A stretch of 64,000 bases of DNA, from contig NZ_JADBEK010000001.1 of the NCBI RefSeq assembly GCF_014873145.1, positions 6,138,001 through 6,202,000 on the forward strand, written 5' to 3'. The position numbers and the translations under genes are program-made. Shown in pieces: positions 34,759 to 44,623 of the stretch (its first letter is position 1; the number at the start of each line of letters is the position of its first letter). The DNA comes from Nonomuraea angiospora. Lineage in GTDB: Bacteria; Actinomycetota; Actinomycetes; Streptosporangiales; Streptosporangiaceae. Below the pieces are notes generated by a model. The model was not told the origin of the DNA and searched no databases. It saw only the letters and a list, made by a program, of their open reading frames with translations.

Positions 34759-35169
34759 TCAGGGGTGCAGGGAGAGGCCCTTCAGGACCTTGTCCACGCC
34801 GTTCTTCGGCCCATGGATCGCAACCCCCACCAGCGCCAGCTCGTCGGCCTCCACCGCCCGCACAGCCGCTCGATTGTCCTCGTCGTGTCCGGTCTTGAAC
34901 ATCTCCTCGATGTAGACGGCCACGTCCATCTCCCGGCCCACCGCCTTCTCCCGGACGCCCCGGAGGCCCTCCAAGTCGGCCGTGTAGACGAGCACGGGCT
35001 GGCGGAGCATCGGCAGGTACGAAGTGCCGGACCCGTCCTCGTACGGCTCCCCCATGAGCCCCGGCACCCCGCCCGCCACGGCGCTGGACAGGAAGGCGGT
35101 GACGTTGAGCTTCTGCCATGCGGCCAGATCCGCGCGGACCACGATGCCGATCTTGGTGTCGAAACGCAT
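34759..35169 (-). CDS. DUF2000 family protein
   Basis: A 136-residue protein with the family pattern FDTKIGIVVRADLAAWQKLNV, GLMGEPYEDGSG and VAVYIEEMFKTGHDEDNRAAV. DUF2000 proteins have a peptidyl-tRNA-hydrolase-II-like fold, with no established activity in this form. It is the last gene of an apparent ArsR-SRPBCC-DUF2000 operon, 56 bases after the SRPBCC gene. Confidence 0.8.
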   Translation of the reverse strand: MRFDTKIGIVVRADLAAWQKLNVTAFLSSAVAGGVPGLMGEPYEDGSGTSYLPMLRQPVLVYTADLEGLRGVREKAVGREMDVAVYIEEMFKTGHDEDNRAAVRAVEADELALVGVAIHGPKNGVDKVLKGLSLHP

Positions 35170-35225
35170 GGTCAGGAGTCTCCACCTCCCGCCCCCGCCG
35201 TGTCTTGAACGCTGGTGCGGATGCG

Positions 35226-36065
35226 TCAGCCCATGATGACCGGCTGCCAGTCCGGCACCTCGTGGTAGCGCCGCAGCTCCGCGACGCCCGACAGGATCCC
35301 GCCCCACGCCGCGTACGGCGGGCGCTCCGCGTCGAACCCGCTCTGCACCAGCGTCAGCCGCGTCTGCCCGCCGGAGCCCTCCAGCTCCCACGTGCCGACT
35401 CCCGGGGCGCCCCAGTCCAGGGAGAACCTGCTGCCGGGCTCCAGCTCCAGCACCTTGGCCGGGCTGGGGTCGTTGGCCAGGCCGCCCATGGCGAAGCGGC
35501 CGCCCACGTACGGCTCGATCTCGATCGGGAACCCGAACCACCGCGTCACCGTCTCCGAGTCGATCAGCGACTCGAACACCTTCTCCGGCGAGGCGTCGAT
35601 GGTGACCTGGGCGCGCAGGTCCGCGGAGGTGAAGTCGATCTTGGGTGTGAGCTCGCGCCCCTCGAGGTACTCGGCCAGGTTGGCGATGGCCAGGCCCCAG
35701 TACGTCTGAAGCACGCCCCGGATGCTCTTGCCCGTGATGACGTCCTGGAAGTCGAAGTGCGTCTGCGACAGCGTCAGGATCGTCGCGTCCCCGTCCTCCT
35801 CCAGCCTCAACTCGGTGGTCGTCTCCTCGCCGTCCAGCAGCCACGCGAAGCGCACCGTGCGCTCGTCCGCGTGCAGCAGCCGCTGGTGGGGCGCGTCCCC
35901 CTCAGGCGTCGTACGCCCCCAGAACCCGAACCGGTCGGGCAGCTCCACCTCGGCGTGCTCGGCCAGCCAGATCCGCAGCGCGGCCGGGTCGGTGAGCGCG
36001 TGGCGCACGTCCTTGACAGGCGCCTTGATGCGGGCACGAAACGTCATGGGCTCGGTCATGGTCAT
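35226..36065 (-). CDS. Tandem SRPBCC (AHSA1-type) protein
   Basis: A 279-residue protein containing two START-like lipid-binding folds: residues 5-135 (TFRARIKAPVKDVRHALTDP) and 145-270 (AQVTIDASPEKVFESLIDSE, WFGFPIEIEPYVGGRFAMGG). The ATG follows AGGAGAAA. AHSA1-like proteins bind small hydrophobic ligands, and in actinomycetes they are usually cotranscribed with an ArsR-type repressor, as here. Confidence 0.87.
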   Translation of the reverse strand: MTMTEPMTFRARIKAPVKDVRHALTDPAALRIWLAEHAEVELPDRFGFWGRTTPEGDAPHQRLLHADERTVRFAWLLDGEETTTELRLEEDGDATILTLSQTHFDFQDVITGKSIRGVLQTYWGLAIANLAEYLEGRELTPKIDFTSADLRAQVTIDASPEKVFESLIDSETVTRWFGFPIEIEPYVGGRFAMGGLANDPSPAKVLELEPGSRFSLDWGAPGVGTWELEGSGGQTRLTLVQSGFDAERPPYAAWGGILSGVAELRRYHEVPDWQPVIMG

Positions 36066-36082
36066 TTTCTCCTTTGGCGAGT

Positions 36083-36712
36083 TCAGGGTCGGTCGGGGGT
36101 GCCAGGCTCGTCCGGAGGATCCGGAGGGGTGGCGGGTTCGGGGTGGTCGGCCGGGGGTTCGGTGGTGGTGGTGTTCGGGTAGCAGGCGACCGCGAGCTTG
36201 AACGCGTCCCCTTCCGCCCCGCCGTACCGCGTGAACAGCCCCTGCAGCATCGTCTGCAGATCGTTCAGGAACTCCTGGCGCTGTTCGGGACGCACCCGGA
36301 TCTCCCCCGACAACCCGATCGACGGCAGCTCGGGCGCGCTCCGGTCGAGTGCCGCGATGTCCGACTGGACCTCCTCCATGAGATCCAGCAGGTAACCGAG
36401 GCTCAGCTCGTCACGCGCCTTGCGCAGTCCGATCCGGCCCACCAGCCGGGGCGACAGCCAGTACGAGCGCGCACCGGCCTGGTAGATGCCCTCGTGGATC
36501 CCGCGCACCTTGCGCTCGGACACGAGGTCCACGAGGCCGGCCTCGACCAGCCGTTTGACGTGGTAGTAGACCCGCTGCGGCGTCTGGCCGAGCCGTTCGG
36601 CGACTTCCGAGCACGTACGCGGCTCGGCCAGCTGCCGCAGCACCTCCACGCGCTGCGGCTTGAGCAGGGCCTCGGCCTGCTCGATCTCTTCCAGGTACAG
36701 GACGTCTCTCAT
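36083..36712 (-). CDS. ArsR-type winged-helix regulator
   Basis: A 209-residue regulator: MRDVLYLEEIEQAEALLKPQRVEVL then HTH CSEVAERLGQTPQRVYYHVKRL and wing LVDLVSERKVRG. The second half is helical (LSLGYLLDLMEEVQSDIAAL) and may bind ligand. A Pro/Asp-rich tail (PPADHPEP) is disordered. It heads the SRPBCC operon and diverges from an AraC gene; the shared 61-base gap contains AT-rich promoter elements (TTTACGTAAA is a 10-bp palindrome at 36728-36737). Confidence 0.87.
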   Translation of the reverse strand: MRDVLYLEEIEQAEALLKPQRVEVLRQLAEPRTCSEVAERLGQTPQRVYYHVKRLVEAGLVDLVSERKVRGIHEGIYQAGARSYWLSPRLVGRIGLRKARDELSLGYLLDLMEEVQSDIAALDRSAPELPSIGLSGEIRVRPEQRQEFLNDLQTMLQGLFTRYGGAEGDAFKLAVACYPNTTTTEPPADHPEPATPPDPPDEPGTPDRP

Positions 36713-36773
36713 CGCAAAAACAATCCTTTACGTAAAAATTTGGTTTGTCAATGGCGATGGGGACAATGGAGGG

Positions 36774-37613
36774 ATGCCGCATGACTGGTCCCGATACTGG
36801 CGGTCACCCGACCGGCCGCTGGAGGCCATGCATGCCCACTTCGAGCGGCACGTGTACCACCGGCACAGCCACGACACCTACTCGTTCGGGGTCACCGAGA
36901 CCGGCGCGCAGTCGTTCACCTGCCGCGGGTCGGCCCACACGAGCTCGGCGGGCATGGTCATGGCGTTCAACCCGGAGGATCCCCACGACGGCCACGCCAC
37001 CAACGCCCACGGCTTCACGTACCGGATCGTCCACATCGGTCCCGAGCTCGTGCGGAACGCCCTGGGGGACACGACGGGCCGCCGCCTGGGCCTGCCCCTG
37101 TTCACGACGCCCGTGGTCGAGGATCCGGTCCTGGCGGGGGCGCTGCGCTCCCTGCACGCGGAGCTCCTCGGCGCCGACTCGACGGCCCTGCGGCGCGACG
37201 AGCTGCTCACGGCCACGGTCGCGGCGATCGTACGGCGGGCCGCCACGACCCCGATCCGCCCGGACAGCAGGCCTGGGCGGTCGGCGAGAGTGGCGCGGCA
37301 GGCCAGGCAGCTTCTCCACGACCGCCTCACGGACGATCTCACGAGCGACGACCTGGCGCGGGCCACGGGCACCAGCCGCTACGCGGTCTACCGGGCCTTC
37401 CACGCGGAGTACGGGCTGTCCCCCAGCGACTACCAGCGCCAGCTACGGCTCAGACAGGCGCGTACGCTGATCACCGGCGGCACGGCCATCAGCGAGGCGG
37501 CCACCGCGACGGGCTTCGCCGACCAGAGTCACCTGACCCGCTGGTTCACCCGCTACTTCGGCCTGACGCCGGGCAGCTACCGCCAAGCCATCACACCCGC
37601 TACTCCGGCCTGA
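36774..37613 (+). CDS. AraC-family regulator
   Basis: A 279-residue protein starting ATG after GGAGGG. An N-terminal cupin (HFERHVYHRHSHDTYSFGVTE) precedes a C-terminal double HTH (SDDLARATGTSRYAVYRAFH and EAATATGFADQSHLTRWFTRYFG). The last residues, PATPA, come from the second copy of a 47-bp tandem repeat in a shifted frame, so the original C-terminus has been altered. Its target is unknown. Confidence 0.86.
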   Translation: MPHDWSRYWRSPDRPLEAMHAHFERHVYHRHSHDTYSFGVTETGAQSFTCRGSAHTSSAGMVMAFNPEDPHDGHATNAHGFTYRIVHIGPELVRNALGDTTGRRLGLPLFTTPVVEDPVLAGALRSLHAELLGADSTALRRDELLTATVAAIVRRAATTPIRPDSRPGRSARVARQARQLLHDRLTDDLTSDDLARATGTSRYAVYRAFHAEYGLSPSDYQRQLRLRQARTLITGGTAISEAATATGFADQSHLTRWFTRYFGLTPGSYRQAITPATPA

Positions 37614-37690
37614 CGCCGGGCGCCTACCGCCAGGCCATCACACCCGCCACTTCGGCCTGAGCCCGGCCGTCAACCGCCAGGCATCATCGG
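37551..37690. repeat. 47-bp tandem triplication of the AraC gene end
   Basis: Units start at 37551, 37598 and 37645 (CGCTACTTCGGCCTGACGCC and variants). The first encodes the conserved RYFGLTPGSYRQAIT end of the HTH domain; units 2 and 3 are increasingly diverged and lie mostly beyond the stop. Confidence 0.9.
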
Positions 37691-37704
37691 CCGGCCGTAA
37701 AAAG

Positions 37705-38727
37705 TCACGGCCAGGAGCTGTCCTGGTCGGGATCGCCTCCGTCCGAGAGCAGCCGCAGGTCCGACTCGACCATCATCGCCACCAGCTCGTCGAACGACAC
37801 GCCCGGCTCCCACCCCAGCTGCGCCCGCGCCTTCTTCGGGTCCGCGCACAGCAGGTCCACCTCGGCCGGCCGGTGCAGCGTCTGGTCCGTCACCACGTAC
37901 CGCTCCCAGTCCAGCCCCGCGGCCGTGAACGCCGCCTCCACCAGCTCCCTGACCGACTTCATCCGCCCGGTCCCGATCACGTAGTCCTCGGGGTTGGCGG
38001 CCTGCAGCATCAGGTGCATCGCCTTCACGTAGTCGCCGGCGAACCCCCAGTCCCGCCGCGCCTCCAGGTTCCCCAGCCGCAGCTCGGAGGCCAGCCCCAG
38101 CTTGATCCGGGCCACCCCCAGGGACACCTTCCTGGTGACGAACTCGGCCCCCCGGCGCGGCGACTCGTGGTTGAACAGGATCCCGGACACGGCGAACATC
38201 CCGTACGACTCGCGGTAGTTCTGCGTGAGGAAGTGCCCGTACGCCTTGGCCACCCCGTACGGCGAGCGCGGGTGGAAGGCGGTCCGCTCGTTCTGCGGCG
38301 TCTCGCTGACCTGCCCGAACATCTCAGAGGATGAAGCCTGATAAAAGCGGATCTGTCGGGAGGCACCCGAGCCCCGGGACGCCCCCGAGCACACCCGGAT
38401 CGCCTCCAGCATGCGCAGCACGCCCATCCCGGTCACCTCGGCCGTGAGCTCCGCCTGCTCCCACGACATCGGCACGAACGAGATCGCCCCGAGGTTGTAG
38501 ACCTCGTCAGGCTGAACGCGTTCCACCGCCGAGATCAGCGACCCCTGGTCCAGCAGATCGCCCCGCACCACCTGCACGTCGGACAGCAGCTTGCGCATCC
38601 TGGACACGCGCGGGTTCGCCTGACCCCGGGCCAGGCCCCACACCTCGTACCCCTGCTCGAGCAGGTGCTCCGCCAAGTAAGAACCGTCCTGGCCGGTGAT
38701 GCCGGTGATCAGAGCTCGCCTGGCCAA
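37705..38727 (-). CDS. gmd: GDP-mannose 4,6-dehydratase
   Basis: A 340-residue extended SDR. I prefer TTG 38727 (GGAGG just upstream; LARRALITGITGQDGSYLAE) over an upstream in-frame start. Catalytic and cofactor motifs are TGITGQDGSYLAEHLL (NADP loop), SSSEMFG, and SPYGVAK with the Tyr and Lys. NHESPRRGAEFVTRKV is typical of GMD. It converts GDP-mannose to GDP-4-keto-6-deoxymannose, the precursor of GDP-fucose or GDP-rhamnose for surface glycans. No epimerase gene is adjacent. Confidence 0.92.
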   Translation of the reverse strand: MARRALITGITGQDGSYLAEHLLEQGYEVWGLARGQANPRVSRMRKLLSDVQVVRGDLLDQGSLISAVERVQPDEVYNLGAISFVPMSWEQAELTAEVTGMGVLRMLEAIRVCSGASRGSGASRQIRFYQASSSEMFGQVSETPQNERTAFHPRSPYGVAKAYGHFLTQNYRESYGMFAVSGILFNHESPRRGAEFVTRKVSLGVARIKLGLASELRLGNLEARRDWGFAGDYVKAMHLMLQAANPEDYVIGTGRMKSVRELVEAAFTAAGLDWERYVVTDQTLHRPAEVDLLCADPKKARAQLGWEPGVSFDELVAMMVESDLRLLSDGGDPDQDSSWP

Positions 38728-38807
38728 GGGTCCTCCAGCTATCGCGTATAGCAATCTGTTTGGGACGGAATGTACAGCTAAGCGCCCAGATAGGGCACCA
38801 AGCCACC

Positions 38808-38887
38808 TAGAACCCGTTCCACCGAACCACGCTCGGTCACGGCAACGTCGCAGTTCGCACGACGTTTAACCGTAATTGTGAACAATT
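38808..38887. promoter_or_regulatory. Divergent promoter with KstR-consensus box and AATTGT-GA-ACAATT palindrome
   Basis: TAGAACCCGTTCCA (38808-38821) fits every fixed base of the KstR consensus. AATTGTGAACAATT (38874-38887) is an independent 6-bp palindrome. Both lie in the roughly 250-base gap between gmd and the GT4 gene. AT-rich DNA around the second suggests promoter elements, but I cannot fix -35/-10 boxes. Confidence 0.5.
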
Positions 38888-38982
38888 CCACCCGACCTAC
38901 CGAATGGTAGCCTTTTCGGACTAAGGTCATCTTCACGGTACACGCCCACCTCATGGGCCCTACCGGCGGAGAAAGGGGTGTC

Positions 38983-40242
38983 GTGGAAGAGCCAGCCCGG
39001 CAGGAGCGAAAGCTGCGAGTCGCGTTGTTGTCCTACCGCAGCAAGCCCACCTGTGGCGGCCAGGGCGTCTACCTTCGCCACCTCAGCCGCGAGCTGGTCG
39101 CCTTAGGGCACCACGTCGAGGTCTTCTCCGGCCAGCCCTATCCCGAGCTGGACGAGGGCGTCATCCTGCGCGAGGTGCCCAGCCTCGACCTCTACCGCGA
39201 CGAGGACCCGTTCAGAACGCCCAAGCTGCACGAATACCGCGACTGGATCGACTGGCTAGAGGTCGGGACGATGTGGACGGCGGGGTTCCCCGAGCCGCTG
39301 ACGTTCACGCTGCGGGCCTACCGCGAGCTGAAGAAGCGCATCGGCGACTTCGACGTCGTGCAGGACAACCAGACCCTCGGATACGGCCTGCTGGGCATCC
39401 AGCGAATGTTCCCCGTGGTCGGCACCATCCACCACCCCATCAGCGTCGACCGCCGCATCGAGCTCGAGGCCGCCACCGGCGGCAAGAGGCTGAGCCTGCG
39501 CCGCTGGTACGGGTTCGTGAAGATGCAGTCGCGCGTCGCGCCCCGGCTGAGCCCGATCCTGACCGTCAGCGAGTCGTCGCTGGCCGACATCCACCGCGAC
39601 TTCAACGTCCCCCAGGCGAACATGCGCCTGATCCCCCTCGGCGTCGACACCCGCTACTTCCACCCGCGCCCGGACAAGCCCCGGCGCAAGGGCTCGATCG
39701 TGGCCGTGGCCAGCGCGGACTCTCCCATGAAGGGCGTCGCGACGCTGCTGCGGGCGGTCGCCAAGCTGGCCACCGAGCGCGACGTGCACCTCACCGTCGT
39801 CAGCCGCCCCACCCCCGGCGGCCCGACCGAGCAGCTCGTCCAGGAGCTGTCGCTGGAGGACCGGGTGCGCTTCGTCCACGGCATCTCCGACGACGAGCTG
39901 GGCGAGCTGATCGCCACCTCGGAGATCTCCGTCGTCCCCTCCCTCTACGAGGGCTTCTCGCTGCCCGCCGTCGAGCACATGGCCTGCGGCACGCCCCTGG
40001 TGGCCAGCCGTACGGGGGCGCTGCCCGAGGTCGTGGGTGACGCCGCCATCCAGGTGGCCCCGGGCGATCCAGAGGAGCTGGCCTCGGTGCTGCGCCGCCT
40101 GCACGACTCCCCCGAGGAGCGCGAACGCGTGGGCAAGGCCGGATACGACCGCGTCATGGAGCGCTACACCTGGCACGTCGTGGCCAAGAGGACCGTCGAG
40201 GCGTACTTCGAGGCCATCGAGAACCACAAGAGGAGAGGCTGA
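38983..40242 (+). CDS. GT4 glycosyltransferase
   Basis: A 419-residue GT-B enzyme starting GTG 38983 behind GGAGAAAGGGG. N-terminal acceptor domain: GGQGVYLRHLSRELVALGHH. C-terminal donor domain: EGFSLPAVEHMACGTPLVAS with the E-x7-E motif that binds the nucleotide sugar. It would transfer a sugar to a lipid or glycan at the inner membrane face. Three bases separate it from the methyltransferase gene, so the two are cotranscribed. Confidence 0.9.
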   Translation: MEEPARQERKLRVALLSYRSKPTCGGQGVYLRHLSRELVALGHHVEVFSGQPYPELDEGVILREVPSLDLYRDEDPFRTPKLHEYRDWIDWLEVGTMWTAGFPEPLTFTLRAYRELKKRIGDFDVVQDNQTLGYGLLGIQRMFPVVGTIHHPISVDRRIELEAATGGKRLSLRRWYGFVKMQSRVAPRLSPILTVSESSLADIHRDFNVPQANMRLIPLGVDTRYFHPRPDKPRRKGSIVAVASADSPMKGVATLLRAVAKLATERDVHLTVVSRPTPGGPTEQLVQELSLEDRVRFVHGISDDELGELIATSEISVVPSLYEGFSLPAVEHMACGTPLVASRTGALPEVVGDAAIQVAPGDPEELASVLRRLHDSPEERERVGKAGYDRVMERYTWHVVAKRTVEAYFEAIENHKRRG

Positions 40243-40245
40243 CCA

Positions 40246-40956
40246 GTGCTGACCGTCGACTTCGCCCGGCTTCCCGTCGGCCCCGGCGTACGCCTGCTCG
40301 ACCTGGGCTGCGGCGGCGGCAGGCACGCCTTCGAGGCGCTGCGCCGGGGAGCGGACGTGATCGCGTTCGACATGGACCAGGCGGAGCTGGACGGCGTGGC
40401 GGCCATGTTCGCGGCGATGGACAAGGCGGGCGAGGTGCCGCCGGGGGCGAGCGGGCAGATCGTCCAGGGTACGGCGCTGGACATGCCGTTCGAGGACGGC
40501 AGCTTCGACCGGGTCATCGCGGCCGAGGTGCTGGAGCACATCCCGGACGACATGGCGGCCATGCGCGAGCTCTTCCGCGTGCTCAAGCCGGGCGGCACGG
40601 CTGCCGTCACCGTGCCGAGCTTCCTGCCCGAACGGATCTGCTGGGCGCTGGACGAGGCCTACCACACGGCCCCCGGGGGACATGTCCGGATTTATACGTT
40701 GGCTGAGCTGTCGGCCAAGCTGAAGTCCATCGGGTTCGAGATCGGCCCCCACCACCACGCCCACGGCCTGCACGCGCCGTACTGGTGGATCAAGTGCGCC
40801 GTCGGCGTCGGCAACGACGACCACCCGATCGCCAAGGCGTACCACGAGCTGCTGGTCTGGGACATCATGAAGCGCCCGGCCGCCACCAGGATCGCCGAAG
40901 CGGTGCTCAACCCGATCATCGGCAAGAGCGTGGTCCTCTACGTCAGGAAGCCATGA
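40246..40956 (+). CDS. Class I SAM-dependent methyltransferase
   Basis: A 236-residue Methyltransf_11-type enzyme starting GTG. Motif I is LLDLGCGGGRHAFEALRRG (residues 14-32), followed by VIAFDMDQ, the post-I acidic site VLEHIPDDMAAM and a RVLKPGGTAAVTVP strand. The acceptor is unknown; between a glycosyltransferase and an alpha/alpha-toroid protein, a glycolipid or polyprenyl intermediate is plausible. The stop overlaps the next start (ATGA). Confidence 0.87.
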   Translation: MLTVDFARLPVGPGVRLLDLGCGGGRHAFEALRRGADVIAFDMDQAELDGVAAMFAAMDKAGEVPPGASGQIVQGTALDMPFEDGSFDRVIAAEVLEHIPDDMAAMRELFRVLKPGGTAAVTVPSFLPERICWALDEAYHTAPGGHVRIYTLAELSAKLKSIGFEIGPHHHAHGLHAPYWWIKCAVGVGNDDHPIAKAYHELLVWDIMKRPAATRIAEAVLNPIIGKSVVLYVRKP

Positions 40957-42008
40957 TCTCCCACGCGGAGGTCGTGCGAACGGCCGAGAGCATCGCGGCG
41001 ATCCAGCAGGACGACGGCGGCGTGCCGTGGCCGGAAGGCCACGTCGACGCGTGGAACCACGTCGAGTGCCTGATGGCCATGTCCGTCGCGGGGCTCGCCG
41101 AGCCGGTACGGCGCGGCTACGCGTGGCTGGCCCGCCACCAGCGCCCCGACGGCTCCTGGCCGATGAAGCTGGCCGACGGCGTGCCCACGGAGCAGGGCGG
41201 CGAGAGCAACCACGCCGCCTACGTCGCCGCCGGGCTCTGGCACCACCACCTCGTGACCGGCGACCAGGCGTTCACCGAGGAGCACTGGCCCATGGTCAAG
41301 GCCGCGCTCGACTACGTGGCGGGGCTGCAGACCGAGCGGGGCGAGATCGTCTGGGAGCGCGACGCGCACGGCGTCGCCTCGACGCTCGCGCTGCTCACCG
41401 GGTGCTCCTCCATCCACCAGGGGCTGCGCTGCGGCGTGCTGCTCGCCGACCACCTGGGCGACCCGCAGCCGCACTGGGAGCTGGCGGCCGACCGGCTGGC
41501 GCACGTGCTGGCGACGCATCCCGAGGCGTTCGCGGACAAGAGCCGCTTCTCCATGGACTGGTACTACCCGGTGCTCGGCGGCGCGGTGCGCGGGCGGCAG
41601 GCGTTCGAGCTGCTGGAGCGCGAGTGGGCCACGTTCGTGGTGCCCGGGCTCGGGATCAGGTGCGTGTCCGACCAGCCGTGGGTGACGGGGGCGGAGACGT
41701 GCGAGCTGGTGCTCGCGCTCGACGCGCTGGGAGACCGGGGGCGGGCGGTCACGCTGTTCACGGACGTGCAGCATCTGCGGCACGAGGACGGCTCGTACTG
41801 GACGGGCTGGCAGTTCGCCAACCGCAAGCACTTCCCCCACGAACGCTCCGGGTACACGGCCGCCGCCGTCGTGCTCGCCGCCGACGCGCTGCTGGCTCTG
41901 ACGCCGGGGTCGGGGCTGTTCAGGGACATCGTGGGGACGTCGGTGTCCGACCCGGAGACCTGCGGCTGCGCCGCCGGCACGGGCCTGGTACGCCGCGACG
42001 ACCTCTGA
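40953..42008 (+). CDS. Prenyltransferase/squalene-cyclase-like alpha/alpha-toroid protein
   Basis: A 351-residue protein of repeated helix pairs with QW-like motifs: GYAWLARHQRPDGSWPMKL near residue 60 and HEDGSYWTGWQF near residue 275. Similar toroids occur in terpene cyclases and protein prenyltransferase beta subunits, but the DxDD and DDxx(D/E) catalytic motifs of those enzymes are not seen. Conserved aromatic and Asp residues line the repeats. Translationally coupled to the methyltransferase. Function unknown. Confidence 0.75.
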   Translation: MISHAEVVRTAESIAAIQQDDGGVPWPEGHVDAWNHVECLMAMSVAGLAEPVRRGYAWLARHQRPDGSWPMKLADGVPTEQGGESNHAAYVAAGLWHHHLVTGDQAFTEEHWPMVKAALDYVAGLQTERGEIVWERDAHGVASTLALLTGCSSIHQGLRCGVLLADHLGDPQPHWELAADRLAHVLATHPEAFADKSRFSMDWYYPVLGGAVRGRQAFELLEREWATFVVPGLGIRCVSDQPWVTGAETCELVLALDALGDRGRAVTLFTDVQHLRHEDGSYWTGWQFANRKHFPHERSGYTAAAVVLAADALLALTPGSGLFRDIVGTSVSDPETCGCAAGTGLVRRDDL

Positions 42009-42131
42009 CCCGGTCCCCGCACAAGCGCTTTTGCGGGTTCTTTGCCCCCGAAATCCGGTGCGCCGCCGATGATCGACGCAATGGGCTTACTAGCTTCTGA
42101 GTGACTCGTACGAGGCGTCTTCGGGGGAAGC

Positions 42132-43111
42132 GTGGGCGACACGGGCACAACTTCGTTCTTGGATCAGGTCAGGACCGAGCCGACACTGTCCCGGGCGAGG
42201 GGGCTGCGGAGGTTCCTGGCCAAGGATCCTCTGGAGTCCGATCTGGGCCGGCGACGATTCCGGCTCAGAGGAGGAGCTTCCCGAGCGGTCTTCACCGATG
42301 CCGAAAGCTCATACGTTTTCGGCTTCAACGCGGTGATGTCCCGGGAGATCGAGAAGGTCGAGGAAATATCGGCTGAGCAGCGGCCCTTCGGCTACGAAGG
42401 GGCGGCCGCCGCCTGCACCGTACTCGACCTGCTCACGCTGACGCGGGGCCGGCGCCTTCACGAGCTACTCACCGGCCCCGCCCAGCATCATCGCCACGCC
42501 GCCTACGTCGGCGCCGGTCGCGGCTACGCCCTGCTGCGGCTGCGGCCCCTGTGGGGGGCGCGGCGCGCCCATCCGCTGCTGCGCTGGCTGGCCGTGGACG
42601 GGTTCGGGTTCCAGTGGAGCCTGGCCAGGGCCGACCGCATGGTGGGCGAGCGCACGATGCCCGACCTGCTGACCAGGGCGCACTGCGCGGTGTTCGACCA
42701 GGGGCTGGGGCGGCTGCTCTGGTACCACGACAGCGCCTCGCCCGACGACGTCGCCGCCAGGATCGGTGGATATCCGGCGGGACGTCGGGGTGACCTGTGG
42801 AGCGGGATCGGGTTCGCGGCGACGTACGCGGGCGGGGCCGACGCCGACGAGCTGTGGTGGCTGACCGAGCACGCCGGGGCCGACGGGTTCCGCGCCCACC
42901 TGGCCCAGGGGTGCGCGTTCGCCGTCGCCGCCCGGCTGCGGTCGGGGACGCTGCCGGACCATGCGGCACAGGCCGTGCCGATCCTGGCCGGGGCCGAACC
43001 CGAGGAGGCGTCCTCGTGGACGGACCAGGCGCTCCTCGCGCTCGGGCACGAGGCCCACACGCACGAGGACTTCCGGCGCTGGCAGTCCCAGACCCGCCGG
43101 TCCTGGAGCCA

Positions 43112-43127
<16 letters not shown>
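42132..43127 (+). CDS. DUF1702 family protein
   Basis: A 331-residue protein starting GTG after GGGGGAAG. The family core is AAYVGAGRGYALLRLRPLW, PLLRWLAVDGFGFQWS, and CAVFDQGLGRLLWYHDSAS. DUF1702 proteins occur in enediyne clusters and elsewhere, with no proven activity. A potential membrane-associated helix is absent. It is 123 bases after the toroid gene on the same strand and converges on a methyltransferase gene. The last codons (QRHRC) lie in a tandemly repeated segment. Confidence 0.75.
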
Positions 43128-44399
<1,272 letters not shown>

Positions 44400-44403
<4 letters not shown>

Positions 44404-44591
44404 GAGTCAAGCTGGACGAGCTGGTCTGCGAGGCCAACGCCGTGTGCATGGGGCTCGCGCCGGAGGTGTTCGAGGTGGACGACGACGACCAGCTCCACAT
44501 CCTGCTGCCAGAACCGCCCCCCGAGATGCAGGACCGCGTCCGCCACGCCGTCAGGTCCTGCCCCAAAGCCGCCCTTTCCGTAGAGGAATAG
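44400..44591 (+). CDS. 3Fe-4S-type ferredoxin (FdxD-like P450 partner)
   Basis: A 63-residue acidic ferredoxin with Cys10, Cys16 and Cys54 (CEANAVC and SCPKAAL), giving the three-cysteine pattern of [3Fe-4S] P450 ferredoxins. MGLAPEVFEVDDDDQLHIL is typical of this class. Its ATG overlaps the PPOX stop. FdxD of the mycobacterial cholesterol regulon is similar in size and pattern and supplies electrons to CYP125/CYP142. The partner P450 here is probably the CYP125-like protein encoded 13 kb away. Confidence 0.88.
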
Positions 44592-44623
44592 CCCCGCAAG
44601 GCACCAGCCGGAGGAGGAACCCC

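Noticed and set aside
41027..42100. Frame-shifted 357-codon frame over the toroid gene
   Set aside because: Arg/Ala/Gly-rich alternative frame of the gene beginning at 40953, whose start overlaps the preceding stop and whose sequence has QW-like motifs.
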